Shown: one piece after another, positions 52,326 through 62,527 of the stretch
Numbering within the stretch: position 1 is the first letter of the stretch
Layout: every line of letters starts with the position of its first letter
Origin: Terrabacter tumescens
GTDB taxonomy: Bacteria > Actinomycetota > Actinomycetes > Actinomycetales > Dermatophilaceae
DNA: 64,000 nt
Reading direction: 5' to 3'
NCBI RefSeq assembly: GCF_014646815.1
Contig: NZ_BMNZ01000002.1
Location: 496,001 to 560,000, forward strand
Translations under genes and position numbers: made by a program
The notes under the pieces: model-generated
What the model saw: only the letters and a program-made list of their open reading frames with translations
Database searches by the model: none
Told to the model about the DNA's origin: nothing

Positions 52326-52868
52326 ATGACGACCTCCCCGCAGACCGGACGCACCGACCCGCCCCTGACGGCCGACGAGGCCACGACCCTCGTCGCCTTC
52401 CTCGACTACCACCGCGACACCCTGCGGATGAAGACCGAGGGCCTCACCGCCGAGCAGCTCGCCCAGCCGCTGCCGCCCTCGACGCTCACCCTGGGGGCCC
52501 TGCTCAAGCACGTGGCCCTCAACGAGGCGAGCTGGTTCGGCGAGGTGCTGCACGGCCGACCGATGCCCGAGCCGTGGGCCGGCGCCGACTGGGACGCGGA
52601 CCGCGACTGGGAGATGACCTCGGCGCGCGACGACAGCCCCGAGGAGCTGCGCCGGCTCATGGACACCTCGGTCGAGCAGGCCCGGCGCGACATCGACGCG
52701 GCGCTCGCCGAGGGTGGGCTCGACTTCCGCTCGGTGAAGCTGAGCCGCAAGGAGGACCAGCAGTTCTCGCTGCGCTGGATCCTGCTGCACATGATCGAGG
52801 AGTACGCCCGGCACAACGGCCACGCGGACTTCCTGCGTGAGGCCGTCGACGGGGTCACGGGGGAGTGA
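52326..52868 (+). CDS. DinB/DUF664-family protein
   Basis: 180 aa; TAGCGT eight bases before the ATG. Four-helix DinB bundle with metal-type histidines in LLKHVALNEASWFG and LLHMIEEYARHNGHADFLRE. Related to mycothiol- or bacillithiol-dependent enzymes; activity unproved. Its 3' end overlaps the convergent sigma gene by 14 bp. Confidence 0.88.
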   Translation: MTTSPQTGRTDPPLTADEATTLVAFLDYHRDTLRMKTEGLTAEQLAQPLPPSTLTLGALLKHVALNEASWFGEVLHGRPMPEPWAGADWDADRDWEMTSARDDSPEELRRLMDTSVEQARRDIDAALAEGGLDFRSVKLSRKEDQQFSLRWILLHMIEEYARHNGHADFLREAVDGVTGE

Positions 52869-54177
52869 CGCCCGCCCGTCGCAGGCAGAAGCGCCGCAGC
52901 GGTTCGGCGGCCATCACCTCGGCCAGGTCGCGGTAGCGCGCGGCCGCCTGCCCCCGCCGTCCCGTGCGCCACTCGAGGTCGGCGAGCGCGAGGCTCGCGT
53001 CACGGCTGGCGTATGCCGGAGCGTCCCTCTCGAGCAAGGCGAGCTGGCGCTCCACGACGTCCAGAGCCTCCCCGATCGAGGTGATGTCGGCAGGGGCCCG
53101 GGCGCCGGGATCACCTCGAACCGGGTCTGCGACGAGGAGGGACTGGGCCGTGGCGACGAGCCGCGCGACCCGGACCGACGGCGACGGCCAGCGGTCCTCG
53201 AGCGCCCCGTAGAGCGCGACGATGCGGGGCCAGTCGGTGCGCTCGAACGAGGTTGCGCTGGAGTGCAGCCCGGCGATCGCGGCCTCGATGGCGAAGCGGC
53301 CGTCGCCCCGGGCCGCGAGGGTCGCGTCGTCGAGCCCGGCCCGGATGAGGTCGCGGTCCCACCGGGAGCGGTCCACCTCGTCGAGGGCGAGGCCGGTGCC
53401 GGTGTCGTCGACGCGTCCGGGCCGCCGGGCCAGGCCGAGGCGGATGACGGCGCGCAGGCCCCGCACCTCGGTGTCGTCGGGGTGGACCGCCACGAGGGCA
53501 TCGGCGATGGAGAGTGCCTGGCGTCCGGTGTCGGCCAGGGCATCGGCGGGGTCGAGCACGGTGCGGTGCGCGACCGTGAACATGCCTGCCACACAGGCGA
53601 TCACGACGGGCAGGCGGCGCTCGCGCTCGACGGGCTCGGGCACGTGGAAGGATCCGCGCGCCTCGGCCAGCGCACGCTTCGCGCGGGTGAGCCGAGCCGC
53701 GGCGGCCGTCTCCTGGACGCCGAGGTGGCCGGCGATCTCGGGGATCGTCAGGCCGCACACGACGCGCAGGGCCAGGACCATGCGGGACGCGGGCGAGATG
53801 GCCTCGTCGCACGCGACGAAGAGCAGGGCGAGGCGGTCGTCGAGCCCGTCGAGTCCGTCGGGCCCGTGCGGGGGCAGGTCGGTGTCCATGGCGGCGTGCT
53901 CCGCCTCGGGGCGGGTGAGCGCACCGACGATGTCCGGGGCGAGCCGGCGCTCCACCGAGCGCCGGCGGGCGTCGTCGAGCCAGGCCCGCTTGGCCACCGA
54001 GGTGCACCACGCGGCATACGACTCGATGGGACGCCCGCCGGAGCGCTCGTGGGCGGCGGCCCGCGCGACGGCCTCGGCGGCATACTCCTCCGCGTCGTCG
54101 AGGCTCCCGGTGAAGGAGGCGAGGGCGCGCACGATGCGCGGCCACGCCTCCTCGAACTCACCCGTCCCGAGCGGCAC
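52855..54177 (-). CDS. ECF42-type sigma factor with C-terminal extension (module 2)
   Basis: 440 aa; GTG start immediately after the DGPF gene. Region 2 (LDDAEEYAAEAVARAAAHER), region 4 (VCGLTIPEIAGHLGVQETAA) and a ~230-residue helical extension (FTVAHRTVLDPADALADTG, EAAIAGLHS, ALYGALEDRW). Less like module 1 than expected for a recent duplicate. Motif copies at 53011, 54013 and 54079. Confidence 0.9.
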   Translation of the reverse strand: MPLGTGEFEEAWPRIVRALASFTGSLDDAEEYAAEAVARAAAHERSGGRPIESYAAWCTSVAKRAWLDDARRRSVERRLAPDIVGALTRPEAEHAAMDTDLPPHGPDGLDGLDDRLALLFVACDEAISPASRMVLALRVVCGLTIPEIAGHLGVQETAAAARLTRAKRALAEARGSFHVPEPVERERRLPVVIACVAGMFTVAHRTVLDPADALADTGRQALSIADALVAVHPDDTEVRGLRAVIRLGLARRPGRVDDTGTGLALDEVDRSRWDRDLIRAGLDDATLAARGDGRFAIEAAIAGLHSSATSFERTDWPRIVALYGALEDRWPSPSVRVARLVATAQSLLVADPVRGDPGARAPADITSIGEALDVVERQLALLERDAPAYASRDASLALADLEWRTGRRGQAAARYRDLAEVMAAEPLRRFCLRRAGVTPP

Positions 54178-54615
54178 TCACATTCCTGTCGGGAAGACCT
54201 TGCGCCACTCGATGTGGCCGCCTGTCGGCACGAGCGCGGCGACCCGGCGGGCCGTGTCCTCGTCGTCGGTCTCGACGAGGTAGAAGCCGGTGATCACCTC
54301 GGAGGTGTCGGTGAACGGCCCGTCGGTGTAGACGGCGTCCTCGACGAGCCGGCCCTTGGCGCCCGGCGTCACCGTGCCGCCGTGCCGCGAGCTCTGCAGG
54401 GCGGCGCCCCCGACGACGCGGGCGCCGAGGTCCGCGACGGCCTGCTGGAAGGCCTTGTGCTCGGGGAACAAGGCGTCCATGTCGGCGTTGATGTCGGCGG
54501 CGGCCCCGGGTGCGGCGGGGTCGCGCCCCTCCGGGCTCGCGTCGGTGCGGCCTCCGAGGTAGGCGTCGGAGTCCCAGTCGCCCTCGTGGATCAGGTAGAC
54601 GTACGTGTCGGCCAT
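54178..54615 (-). CDS. YCII/DGPF-domain protein (module 2)
   Basis: 145 aa. YciI-like fold with VYTDGPFTDTSEVITGFYLV and a C-terminal HIEWRKVFPTGM. Stop codon abuts the sigma start. Preceded by a strong ECF42-type promoter match. Confidence 0.9.
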   Translation of the reverse strand: MADTYVYLIHEGDWDSDAYLGGRTDASPEGRDPAAPGAAADINADMDALFPEHKAFQQAVADLGARVVGGAALQSSRHGGTVTPGAKGRLVEDAVYTDGPFTDTSEVITGFYLVETDDEDTARRVAALVPTGGHIEWRKVFPTGM

Positions 54616-54688
54616 GGCCGGCTCCTTCTCGTTCGGGTGCGCGCAGCCGTGGGAGCTGCGCAGGTGGCGACCCTCGCCACATCATCCT

Positions 54689-54715
54689 GACGAACTCGGC
54701 CGTCCCGGATCGACA
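54689..54715 (-). promoter_or_regulatory. Candidate ECF42 promoter (module 2)
   Basis: On the minus strand: TGTCGA (54715-54710), 17 bp, CGTC (54692-54689), 74 bp before the DGPF start. Full match to TGTCGA/CG(A/T)C. Confidence 0.65.
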
Positions 54716-54736
54716 CGATCGCGGAGGTTTCTCCGG

Positions 54737-55798
54737 TCAGCTCGAGGCGAGGCGGTCGAGGCGGGCCTCGAGCGAGGCACGCCGGTGGGCGTTGCCCTCG
54801 AGGTCGAGGTAGCGCGTGCCGAAGGTCGCGAGCAGGGCGTCGTCGAGGCGGCGGACCGCTCCGGGTGGGTACTTGTAGCCCATCCGCTCGATGAGGTCGG
54901 CGCTGTCGACCGGCTCGATGACGTCCGCGAGGGCCTCGACCGAGGTGATGCCGAGCTCGAGCAGCAGCCCCGAGACCCACGTGTAGTGGTCGGTGCGGGC
55001 CCAGCCGGCGCCGGCGTACTTCGAGGCGAGGAACTTGGCGAGGTCCGGTGAGCTGATCCGCTGGTCCTGCTCGTCCGGGCCGGGGGCCGCAGCAGGCAGG
55101 GCCATCTGGAGCCGGTCGCGGATCGCCGAGAACTCCCGGTCGGCGAGCTCGATGAGCCCGGCGGCGAGGGTGAAGCGGCGGTCGAGCTCGTGCGCGTGCT
55201 CCTCGGGGACGGTGCCCTTGTAGCGGATGTCGTGCTCGAACTCGGCCCATGCGTGCTGCAGCACCGTGCGGATCTGCACGGAGGCGCTGCGCCGGCGCAG
55301 CGACTCGTAGGCCGGCGGCACGGTGCGGCTCGCGTCGACCGAGACGAGCTGGTGGCGGCTCGCGTAGCCGAAGCGCCCCGCGCGCGCCGTCTCGAGGCCC
55401 ATGTCGCGGTCGTCGAGGACGGCGAGCTCCTCGGACAGCAGCTCGGCGACGGCCGCGACGTCGTCGTGGACGTAGGTGATGACGCGGACGCCGATCTGGT
55501 CGGTGATGTCGGTCAGCGGGTCGGGGTAGAGCAGCCCGCGGCTGTCGCGTCGCTCCGCCTTGGACGCGAACGACGCGACGGACTTCGTGCGCCCGCTGAC
55601 GCTGAGGTAGTTGATGCCGGCGTCGTCGAGCAGACCGGTCACCATGTCGACGAAGAGCGCCGTCGCGGCCTCGACCTCCGGTCGCACGGCGGCATAGGCC
55701 GCCGCGGCCTCGCTGGTCTCGGCGGGCTGGGTGCTCGCCCCCGCTCGCGCCCCTGCGTCGTGCCGCGCGTCGTCCCCTGCTTGATCCCTGTCGGACAT
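54737..55798 (-). CDS. RelA/SpoT synthetase-domain protein with altered active site
   Basis: 353 aa from the ATG at 55798. RelA_SpoT domain (about 55-200): G-loop GRTKSVASFASK (69-80), DQIGVRV (100-106), FGYASRHQLV (143-152), QIRTVLQHAWAEFEHDIRYK (175-194). The position before VQIRT, Glu in typical (p)ppGpp synthetases (EVQIRT), is Ser173. A ~150-residue C-terminal helical domain follows. No hydrolase domain. Could make an alarmone, or another pyrophosphorylated product; toxSAS-type toxins are a possible relative, but no antitoxin gene is adjacent. Confidence 0.82.
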   Translation of the reverse strand: MSDRDQAGDDARHDAGARAGASTQPAETSEAAAAYAAVRPEVEAATALFVDMVTGLLDDAGINYLSVSGRTKSVASFASKAERRDSRGLLYPDPLTDITDQIGVRVITYVHDDVAAVAELLSEELAVLDDRDMGLETARAGRFGYASRHQLVSVDASRTVPPAYESLRRRSASVQIRTVLQHAWAEFEHDIRYKGTVPEEHAHELDRRFTLAAGLIELADREFSAIRDRLQMALPAAAPGPDEQDQRISSPDLAKFLASKYAGAGWARTDHYTWVSGLLLELGITSVEALADVIEPVDSADLIERMGYKYPPGAVRRLDDALLATFGTRYLDLEGNAHRRASLEARLDRLASS

Positions 55799-55892
55799 GC
55801 GGCCATCCTGCCGTGCCGCGAGCACTCGCGGCGACCGGTGTTCACCCGCAATCGCGTGGACGTGACGCGCGGCGAGGTGCGAGCGTGGCGCC

Positions 55893-56426
55893 ATGCACCT
55901 CGAGACCGCTCGCCTCACCATCCGCCCCTGGAGCCACGACGAGGCCGACCGCCTGCTCGACATCCAGAGCCGCCTCGAGGTCGTGAAGTGGCTCGGCGAC
56001 GGCGAGCCGGTCCTCATGAAGGACCTCGACGAGGCGCACGCCCGCATCGACCGCTACACCGAGCGCAGCGCGACCCCGCCGCTCGGCTTCTGGGCCGTGG
56101 AGGTCCGCGAGAGCGGCGTGGTCGCCGGCTCGGTCATCCTGCTGACGCTCCCGAACGCCGACGACGGCGAGGTCGAGGTCGGCTGGCACCTTCACCCCGA
56201 CTCGTGGGGCCACGGCTACGCCACCGAGGCCGCGACCGCCGTCATCCAGCACGGCTTCGACGCCGGGCTCCCCGAGGTCTACGCCATCACCCACACGACC
56301 AACGAGCGCTCCCAGGCCGTGTGCCGTCGCCTCGGTTTCGACGACCTCGGCGTCATGGAGAAGTGGTACGAGGAGGAGTCCCGCGTCTACCGCACCACCC
56401 CGGAGCGCTGGGCCGACCGAGCGTAG
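55893..56426 (+). CDS. GNAT acetyltransferase, RimJ/RimL type
   Basis: 177 aa; GAGCGT six bases before the ATG. HLETARLTIRPWSHDEADRL start, acetyl-CoA loop HLHPDSWGHGYATEAATAVI and TNERSQAVCRRLGFDDLG. Acceptor unknown. Confidence 0.9.
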   Translation: MHLETARLTIRPWSHDEADRLLDIQSRLEVVKWLGDGEPVLMKDLDEAHARIDRYTERSATPPLGFWAVEVRESGVVAGSVILLTLPNADDGEVEVGWHLHPDSWGHGYATEAATAVIQHGFDAGLPEVYAITHTTNERSQAVCRRLGFDDLGVMEKWYEEESRVYRTTPERWADRA

Positions 56427-56453
56427 GTATGCCGTGTGGCCGGGCGGGTGCCC

Positions 56454-58406
56454 TCAGCCGCCGACGTGCACCTGCGGTCGCCGGTCGGCGTCCGGCTCGG
56501 CCCGCCGGATGATCTCGTGCGTCAGCGGCGGGATGTCGCCCTCGCCGGCGAGCAGGAAGCGCAGCACGTTCTGCCCCGGCGCCTTCTCGCTCCACTCGAA
56601 GTAGATGTGCGGCGGCTTGCTCACCCGGTCGCGCACGTCGAGCAGCACGGCGGCGAGGACGTTCGGCACCGACGGGCCGGTCGCGCGCAGGATGTAGTGG
56701 CCGCCGACGACGGCCGAGCCGACGTGCACGGTCGTCGCGAAGTCGCTCGCGTCGCTGATCTCGACCTCGAGGAAGATCGCGCCCTGGCGGGCGTTGAGGT
56801 GGTTGTGCATGCGGACGTCGAGGGACTTCGCGCGGTACTCGTCGCGGTCGCCGGCGTTGATCTTGTTGGCGATGAAGCGCAGCGGCTGCGGGCCGAGCGC
56901 CGCGTCGTCGAGGATCGCCTGCGCGCTGTCGTCGTAGACGACCCGCTGCACGCGCAGCTCGGTCGAGCGGACGATGCGCGACCAGACGCTGATCACGACG
57001 ATCAGGGCGATGAAGACCAGCGCGATGACGAGGCCCTCGGGACGCTGCTCGATGGTGATGGTGATCGTGTAGACGAAGATCGCGCTGACGACTGCGAAGA
57101 AGGCAGCCGCTGCCCGGTGACCCCGCCGCAGCTCGGTGAGGAAGACGGCGATCGCGGCTGAGGTCATGAGCGCGAGCACGCCCGTGGCATACGCCCCTGC
57201 CTGCTCGTCGACGTTGGCGCGGAAGGCCAGGGTGACGACGGCGGCGATGAACGACAGCACGAGCACGAGCGGTCGCGTCGAGCGCGCCCAGTCCGGCGCC
57301 ATCCCGTAGCGGGGGAGGTAGCGCGGCACGATGTTGAGCAGGCCGGCCATGGCCGAGGCGCCGGCGAACCAGAGGATGCCGATCGTCGAGATGTCGTAGA
57401 CCGTGCCGAAGCCCTCGCCGAGCAGGTCGTGCGCGAGGTAGGCCAGGGCGCGGCCGTTGGCCTCGCCGCCCGGCTGGAACGCCGCGGCCGGGATGAGCAG
57501 GGTCGTGACGAGCGAGGAGCCGATGAGCAGCACGCTCATGATGAGCGCGGCGGTCGTGAGCAGCTTGCGGGCGTTGCGGATGCGGCCCTCGGGCTGCTCG
57601 TCGGTGTCGGTCGGGTCGCCCTTGACGAGGGGCATCACGACGACGCCGGTCTCGAAGCCGGACAGGCCGAGCGCCAGCGCGGGAAAGACGAGCAGGGACG
57701 CCCCGATGATCCCGAACGGCGCCGAGTGCGCCGAGGTCATGGCCGTGATCCAGTCGCTGAACGCCGTCGGGTGGTCGCCGATCTCGAGGATGCCCCGCAC
57801 GAGCACGACCGAGCTGAGCCCGAGGTAGGCGACGACGAGGACGACGGCGATGCCGATGGCCTCCTTGAAGCCCTTGAGGAAGATGCCTGCGAGCAGCACG
57901 AGCAGGGTCAGCGTGACGCCGACCTGGCGGCCCGTCAGGGACGACTTGAGGTACGGGTTCTCGATGAGGTGGGCGCTGGCATCGGCGGCCGAGAGGGTGA
58001 TGGTGATGACGAAGCCGGTGGCCACGAAGCCGATGAGGCACAGGACGAGGATCTTGCTCGGCCAGTAGGACAGCAGCCGCTCGAGCATCGACAGGCTGCC
58101 GTCGCCGTGCGGGCTCTCGGCCGCGACCCGGCGGTACATCGGCAGCGCGCCGAAGAGGGTGATGAGCACGAGGACGAGGGTGGCCACCGGTGACAGCGCC
58201 CCGGCGGCGAGGGCGGCGATGCCGGGCTGGTAGCCGAGCGTGGAGAAGTAGTCGACGCCCGTGAGGCACATGACGCGCCACCAGGGCTGCACGTGCTGCT
58301 GCGCCTTGGCCTCGCTCTCGCGCTCGTAGTAGCCGCCCGGGTCGGCCTCCTCGGCGTCGAGGAACCACCGCTTGAGGGGTGTGCGCTCCGCGCGCTGTGT
58401 CGTCAC
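56454..58406 (-). CDS. APC-superfamily permease with large C-terminal domain
   Basis: 650 aa from the GTG at 58406. Cytosolic N-terminus, then about 12 helices starting [20 protein letters not shown], and a ~170-residue cytosolic C-terminal region ([23 protein letters not shown]-type [18 protein letters not shown]). The layout suggests a regulated amino-acid or ion importer; substrate unknown. Confidence 0.85.
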   Translation of the reverse strand: MTTQRAERTPLKRWFLDAEEADPGGYYERESEAKAQQHVQPWWRVMCLTGVDYFSTLGYQPGIAALAAGALSPVATLVLVLITLFGALPMYRRVAAESPHGDGSLSMLERLLSYWPSKILVLCLIGFVATGFVITITLSAADASAHLIENPYLKSSLTGRQVGVTLTLLVLLAGIFLKGFKEAIGIAVVLVVAYLGLSSVVLVRGILEIGDHPTAFSDWITAMTSAHSAPFGIIGASLLVFPALALGLSGFETGVVVMPLVKGDPTDTDEQPEGRIRNARKLLTTAALIMSVLLIGSSLVTTLLIPAAAFQPGGEANGRALAYLAHDLLGEGFGTVYDISTIGILWFAGASAMAGLLNIVPRYLPRYGMAPDWARSTRPLVLVLSFIAAVVTLAFRANVDEQAGAYATGVLALMTSAAIAVFLTELRRGHRAAAAFFAVVSAIFVYTITITIEQRPEGLVIALVFIALIVVISVWSRIVRSTELRVQRVVYDDSAQAILDDAALGPQPLRFIANKINAGDRDEYRAKSLDVRMHNHLNARQGAIFLEVEISDASDFATTVHVGSAVVGGHYILRATGPSVPNVLAAVLLDVRDRVSKPPHIYFEWSEKAPGQNVLRFLLAGEGDIPPLTHEIIRRAEPDADRRPQVHVGG

Positions 58407-58444
58407 GGCGGCGAAGTCTAGGGCTGCGCGCTGGGACCGCCGAC

Positions 58445-59734
58445 CTAACTCCGCGCCGACCTCCGCGCGCGCGACTGGTAGGCGAGGGAGAGCAGCGCCA
58501 CGCCGACCGCCCACAGTGCGTGCACGCCGTTGACGACGAGGAGCGCGGCGACCGACCCGAAGGCCACCACCGCCGTCCACCAGCCGAGGGTGCCCCGGGG
58601 CAGCAGCCGCAGGGCCGAGGCCGTGCCGAGCACGTAGACGAGCGTGAAGCAGCCGGTCGCGAGCAGCATGAGCGGGGTGAGCCCGAGGTCGAGCACGACC
58701 GCGGCCCCGAGCGAGAGCAGCGAGGAGACGGTGACAAGCACGATGCTGCGGCGCGGCACCTGGCCCGCCTCGCCGCCCCGGGCCAGCCACCCGGGCAGGG
58801 CGCCGTCGCGCGCCAGGGCCGCACCGAGCCGTGAGGCCCCCGCGTAGTAGGCGTTCATCGCGCCGATGGTGAGCAGCACCGCCACGACGGCCGTCACGAC
58901 CCGGGCCTGCGGGCCGAGCGCGATGGCCATGAGGTCGGACAGCGGCGCCTGGCTGCTGCCGGCCGCGGGGCCGAGCACGAGCACGCTCGTCGTGGCCAGC
59001 CCGAGGTAGAGCACGCCGACGACCACGACCGCGATGCCGGTCGCGCGCGGCACGTCGCGGCGCGGGTCCCGGTAGTCACCGGCGAGCGAGGCCACCGCCT
59101 CCCAGCCGGCGAAGCCCCACACGAGCACGGCTGCGGCGGTGCCGACGGCGGTCCACCCGTGCGGGGCGAAGGGCGTCAGCGAGGCGCTGCTGCCGTGCGG
59201 GAGGGCGACGGCCATGGTGGCGGTCATGAGCGCGGCCAGCACGCTGGCGAGGACGAGCTGCACGCGCCCGGAGAAGCGGAGTCCGGCGAGGTTCATCGCT
59301 CCGGTCCCGAGCACGAGTGCCGCCGCGACCACGACGCTCGTGGTGCGCCCCCCGCCGACGACGTCCGCGACGTAGCCGCCCGCCATCATCGACGCCGGCG
59401 GCGCGCCGACCGGGATCGCGAAGTAGAAGCACCAGCCGACCGCCCCCGCGGCCCGGTCGCCGAAGGCGCGTCGGACGTAGGTGGAGACCCCGCCGCCGTC
59501 GGGGTGGCGCGCCCCGAGCGCGGCGAACGTGCTCGCGAGCGGCACCGAGAGGAGCACGAGCGCGGCCCACGCGACGAGCGAGGCCGGCCCGGCGACGGCC
59601 GCCGCGAGCGCGGGCAGGGTGATGACCCCGGTGCCGAGCACCGCCCCGACCGACAGCGCCGCGCCCTGGGCGACGCTGAGCGAGCCGTGGGTCGCGGTGG
59701 GCGGGGTCGTCGTCAGGGCTGCGGGCGTCGCCAT
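58445..59734 (-). CDS. APC-family amino-acid permease/exporter
   Basis: 429 aa from the ATG at 59734. Twelve helices; first-helix motif [60 protein letters not shown]. YjeH-like. Divergent from the MocR regulator, which is the likely controller. Confidence 0.9.
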   Translation of the reverse strand: MATPAALTTTPPTATHGSLSVAQGAALSVGAVLGTGVITLPALAAAVAGPASLVAWAALVLLSVPLASTFAALGARHPDGGGVSTYVRRAFGDRAAGAVGWCFYFAIPVGAPPASMMAGGYVADVVGGGRTTSVVVAAALVLGTGAMNLAGLRFSGRVQLVLASVLAALMTATMAVALPHGSSASLTPFAPHGWTAVGTAAAVLVWGFAGWEAVASLAGDYRDPRRDVPRATGIAVVVVGVLYLGLATTSVLVLGPAAGSSQAPLSDLMAIALGPQARVVTAVVAVLLTIGAMNAYYAGASRLGAALARDGALPGWLARGGEAGQVPRRSIVLVTVSSLLSLGAAVVLDLGLTPLMLLATGCFTLVYVLGTASALRLLPRGTLGWWTAVVAFGSVAALLVVNGVHALWAVGVALLSLAYQSRARRSARS

Positions 59735-59796
59735 GGCCCCAGACTCCCGTCCGAGTGGACCGGTCGGAAGTGCCACATCTTGTCAGGTCATTTGGG

Positions 59797-59818
59797 CCAC
59801 TCCAGACTGTGGGAGTGG
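59797..59818. promoter_or_regulatory. Inverted repeat over the MocR start
   Basis: CCACTCC (59797-59803) and GGAGTGG (59812-59818), 8-bp spacer, covering the GTG at 59815 and the CAGACT -10-like box. Candidate autoregulatory site. Confidence 0.5.
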
Positions 59819-61278
59819 ACCTCCACGTCACCCTCTCCGGCAGCGGCGACCTCACCGCCCAGATCTACGCGCAGGTGCGGGCCGCCGTCCTCGACGGCCG
59901 CCTCGCCGGTGGCGACCGCGTGCCCGCCTCGCGGGACCTCGCGGCGAGCCTCGGCGTCTCGCGCGGCACGGTGACCGCCGCCTACGACCGGCTGCTCGCC
60001 GAGGAGCTGCTCGAGAGCCGTCGCGGCTCCGGCACCTTCGTCGCGGGCGGCTGCGTCCCGCCCGCCCAGACGCCGCGCCGGGCCCGCGCCGGCGCCGTCA
60101 CGCCCACGTCGCTGTGGGCGGTCCCGGTCGCGCCGGCACCCGGCCCGTCCGGCGTCGCCTTCGACTTCTCGGTGGGGGCCCCGGACGCCTCGCTCTTCCC
60201 GCTCGCGACGTGGCGCCGCCTCGTCAGCGCCACCCTGCGCCGGGGCCGCCTGTCGGCGGGCACCTACGACGGGCCAGGTGCGGGTGCGGCCGGGAGTCGC
60301 CTCGAGGCCGAGATCGCGAGGTATGCCGGCCTGTCGCGGTCCGTCGTCGCCTCGGGGGCCGACGTGGTGGCGGCCGCAGGCGCGCAGCAGGCACTCGACC
60401 TCGTCGCGCGGGTGCTCGTCGAGCCGGGTGACGTCGTCGCCGTCGAGGACCCGGGCTACACGGCCGCGGTCCGGCTCCTGACCACCCACCGCGCCGTCGT
60501 CCGCGGGGTGCCCGTCGACGGCGAGGGGATCGTCGTCGACGCGCTGCCCGACGACGCGCGCCTGGTCCACGTCACGCCGTCGCACCAGCACCCCACCGGT
60601 GTGGCGATGTCTCGAGCCCGGCGGATCGCCCTGCTGGAGTGGGCGGTCCGGCGGGGAGCCGTCATCGTCGAGGACGACTACGACAGCGAGTTCCGCTTCG
60701 CCGACCGACCGCTCGAGCCGTTGCAGAGCCTCGACCGGGACGGCCGCGTCGTCTACATCGGGTCGTTCTCGAAGTCGCTGCTGCCGGCGCTGCGGGTCGG
60801 TTACGCCATCGCGCCCGCCACGCTGACGGCCGCCCTGCGCGAGGCCAAGCGGGTCACGGTGTGGGACGGCGACGCCGTGACGCAGGGGGCCCTGGCCGCC
60901 TTCCTCGCCGAGGGCCACCACGCCGCGCACGTCCGGCGCGCGACGAAGGTCTACCGCGCCCGGCGCGAGGCGCTGCTGCAGGGTCTCACCGGCGACGGCG
61001 GCCTCGGCGACCGGCTCGACGTCATCCCGTCCGCCGCCGGGCTGCACGTGTGCGCGCTGCTCCGCGACCCGGACCTGGACGACGTCACCGTCGCCGAGCA
61101 GGCTCTCGCCGCAGGGGTGTTCATCGAGCCGCTGTCGGTCCGGCACCTCGAGCAGCCGGCCCGCCACGGGCTCGTCTTCGGCGTCGGCGGCATACCCCTC
61201 GAGCGCATCGCCCCAGCGCTCACCGCGCTGCGGGGAGTCCTCAGTGCGAGCCCGCCGCGACGCCTCGGCGGCGGATGA
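59815..61278 (+). CDS. MocR/PdxR-family regulator (GntR-aminotransferase fusion)
   Basis: 487 aa; GTG start, CAGACT six bases upstream. N-terminal GntR winged helix (VPASRDLAASLGVSRGTVTA) and a C-terminal class I aminotransferase-like domain with PLP lysine about residue 320 (SFSKSLLPALRVGY). Binds PLP or an amino-acid adduct and probably regulates the divergent permease. Motif copies at 60321 and 61189. Confidence 0.93.
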   Translation: MDLHVTLSGSGDLTAQIYAQVRAAVLDGRLAGGDRVPASRDLAASLGVSRGTVTAAYDRLLAEELLESRRGSGTFVAGGCVPPAQTPRRARAGAVTPTSLWAVPVAPAPGPSGVAFDFSVGAPDASLFPLATWRRLVSATLRRGRLSAGTYDGPGAGAAGSRLEAEIARYAGLSRSVVASGADVVAAAGAQQALDLVARVLVEPGDVVAVEDPGYTAAVRLLTTHRAVVRGVPVDGEGIVVDALPDDARLVHVTPSHQHPTGVAMSRARRIALLEWAVRRGAVIVEDDYDSEFRFADRPLEPLQSLDRDGRVVYIGSFSKSLLPALRVGYAIAPATLTAALREAKRVTVWDGDAVTQGALAAFLAEGHHAAHVRRATKVYRARREALLQGLTGDGGLGDRLDVIPSAAGLHVCALLRDPDLDDVTVAEQALAAGVFIEPLSVRHLEQPARHGLVFGVGGIPLERIAPALTALRGVLSASPPRRLGGG

Positions 61279-62434
61279 TCGCGAACTGGGCCGCCAGCGG
61301 GATGATCCCGAGGATCAGGATCATCGGCACGGCGAAGCCGAGGCGCAGGTTGTCCGAGCCGACCGCACCGGTCAGCACGGCGCCGAGCAGCGCGCCGACG
61401 TAGTTGAACTGGTTGAAGCGGGCGACGACCTGGTCGATCTTGTCGATGCGCTCGCCTGCCGTGTCGGCGTCCTCGCCCCCGGCGATGGCGCCCGCGGCCG
61501 AGAAGCTGAGTGGCGCGATCGTCGCGACCGCGCCACCGAGGACGGTGAAGCCGACGACGGCCACGACCCACGACGGGGCGAAGACGATGACGGCGAGCGA
61601 CAGGGCGGCGACGACCCCGCTGATCCGGAGCAGCCACACGGCGCCGTGCCGGTCGACGAGGCGGTCGCCGACGGCACGGGCCAGCAGCGTCGCGACGAGG
61701 TAGGGGAGCGTGGCGAGCGCGGTGAGGCCGCTCGGGGCGTCGAGCGTGCCGCCGAGGTAGACCGGTCCCCACGTCGTCGCGGCCGTGTCGACCATGTAGA
61801 AGAGCACCATCGCGATGCCGAGCAGCGCGATCTTGCGCCACGGCACGTCGACCGTGGCGTCCGACTCGGCCAGGCGGTCGCGGCGGACGAAGGGCGCGGC
61901 CAGCGCGGCGAGGGGCAGGACGAGGAGCGGCAGCAGGGCAGGCCCGAGCTCGACGCTCGACGTCGCCAGCGTGACGAGCGTGCCGAGGATGCCGCCGGCG
62001 GTCCAGAACGCGTGGAAGGACGGCAGGATCGGTCGCCGGTAGAGGTGCTCGACCGTCACCGCCTGCATGTTCGACGACGCGTCGACGAGCCCGAGCGCGA
62101 GCCCGTACGCCGCCAGACCGGCGACGAAGACGCCGAAGGCGGGCGCGACGAGCAGCACCGCGAAGCCCACGGCCGCGACGACGAGCCCGACGCGTACGAC
62201 CACGGCGCTCGACGAGCGGGCCGCCACGACCTCGGCGACGACGGAGCCGACGCCCGCGAGCAGCACGACCATGAGGAGCAGGCCGCTGACGGCGAGCTCG
62301 TCGAGCGACCACTTCTCCTGCACCTGCGGCAGGCGCGTCGTCAGGGAGATGAAGAGCAGGCCCTGGACGAAGAAAGCGGTGCCGGCGGCGAGCCGCGACC
62401 GCAGCAGGGAGGAGGACTCGGCCCGAACTGTCAC
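61241..62434 (-). CDS. MFS transporter
   Basis: 397 aa; GTG start. Twelve hydrophobic helices; FFVQGLLFISLTTRLPQVQE, loop DASSNMQAVTVEHLYRRPIL and central loop. Similar to FucP/YbjJ-like exporters. Convergent with the MocR gene, overlapping it by 38 bp. Confidence 0.9.
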   Translation of the reverse strand: MTVRAESSSLLRSRLAAGTAFFVQGLLFISLTTRLPQVQEKWSLDELAVSGLLLMVVLLAGVGSVVAEVVAARSSSAVVVRVGLVVAAVGFAVLLVAPAFGVFVAGLAAYGLALGLVDASSNMQAVTVEHLYRRPILPSFHAFWTAGGILGTLVTLATSSVELGPALLPLLVLPLAALAAPFVRRDRLAESDATVDVPWRKIALLGIAMVLFYMVDTAATTWGPVYLGGTLDAPSGLTALATLPYLVATLLARAVGDRLVDRHGAVWLLRISGVVAALSLAVIVFAPSWVVAVVGFTVLGGAVATIAPLSFSAAGAIAGGEDADTAGERIDKIDQVVARFNQFNYVGALLGAVLTGAVGSDNLRLGFAVPMILILGIIPLAAQFAIIRRRGVAAGSH

Positions 62435-62527
62435 GGTGGGTCACACTGTCGGTCGCCGATCCCGGCGTCAAGGGACACGGGCTGTGAAGGGGCGCGGGGC
62501 CCAGACCGGGGCGGCAGACTGTCGGCC

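Noticed and set aside
54737-55798. A toxin-antitoxin pair around the RelA/SpoT-domain gene
   Set aside because: Flanking genes are a DGPF protein and a GNAT enzyme with their own promoters; no small overlapping antitoxin ORF is visible.
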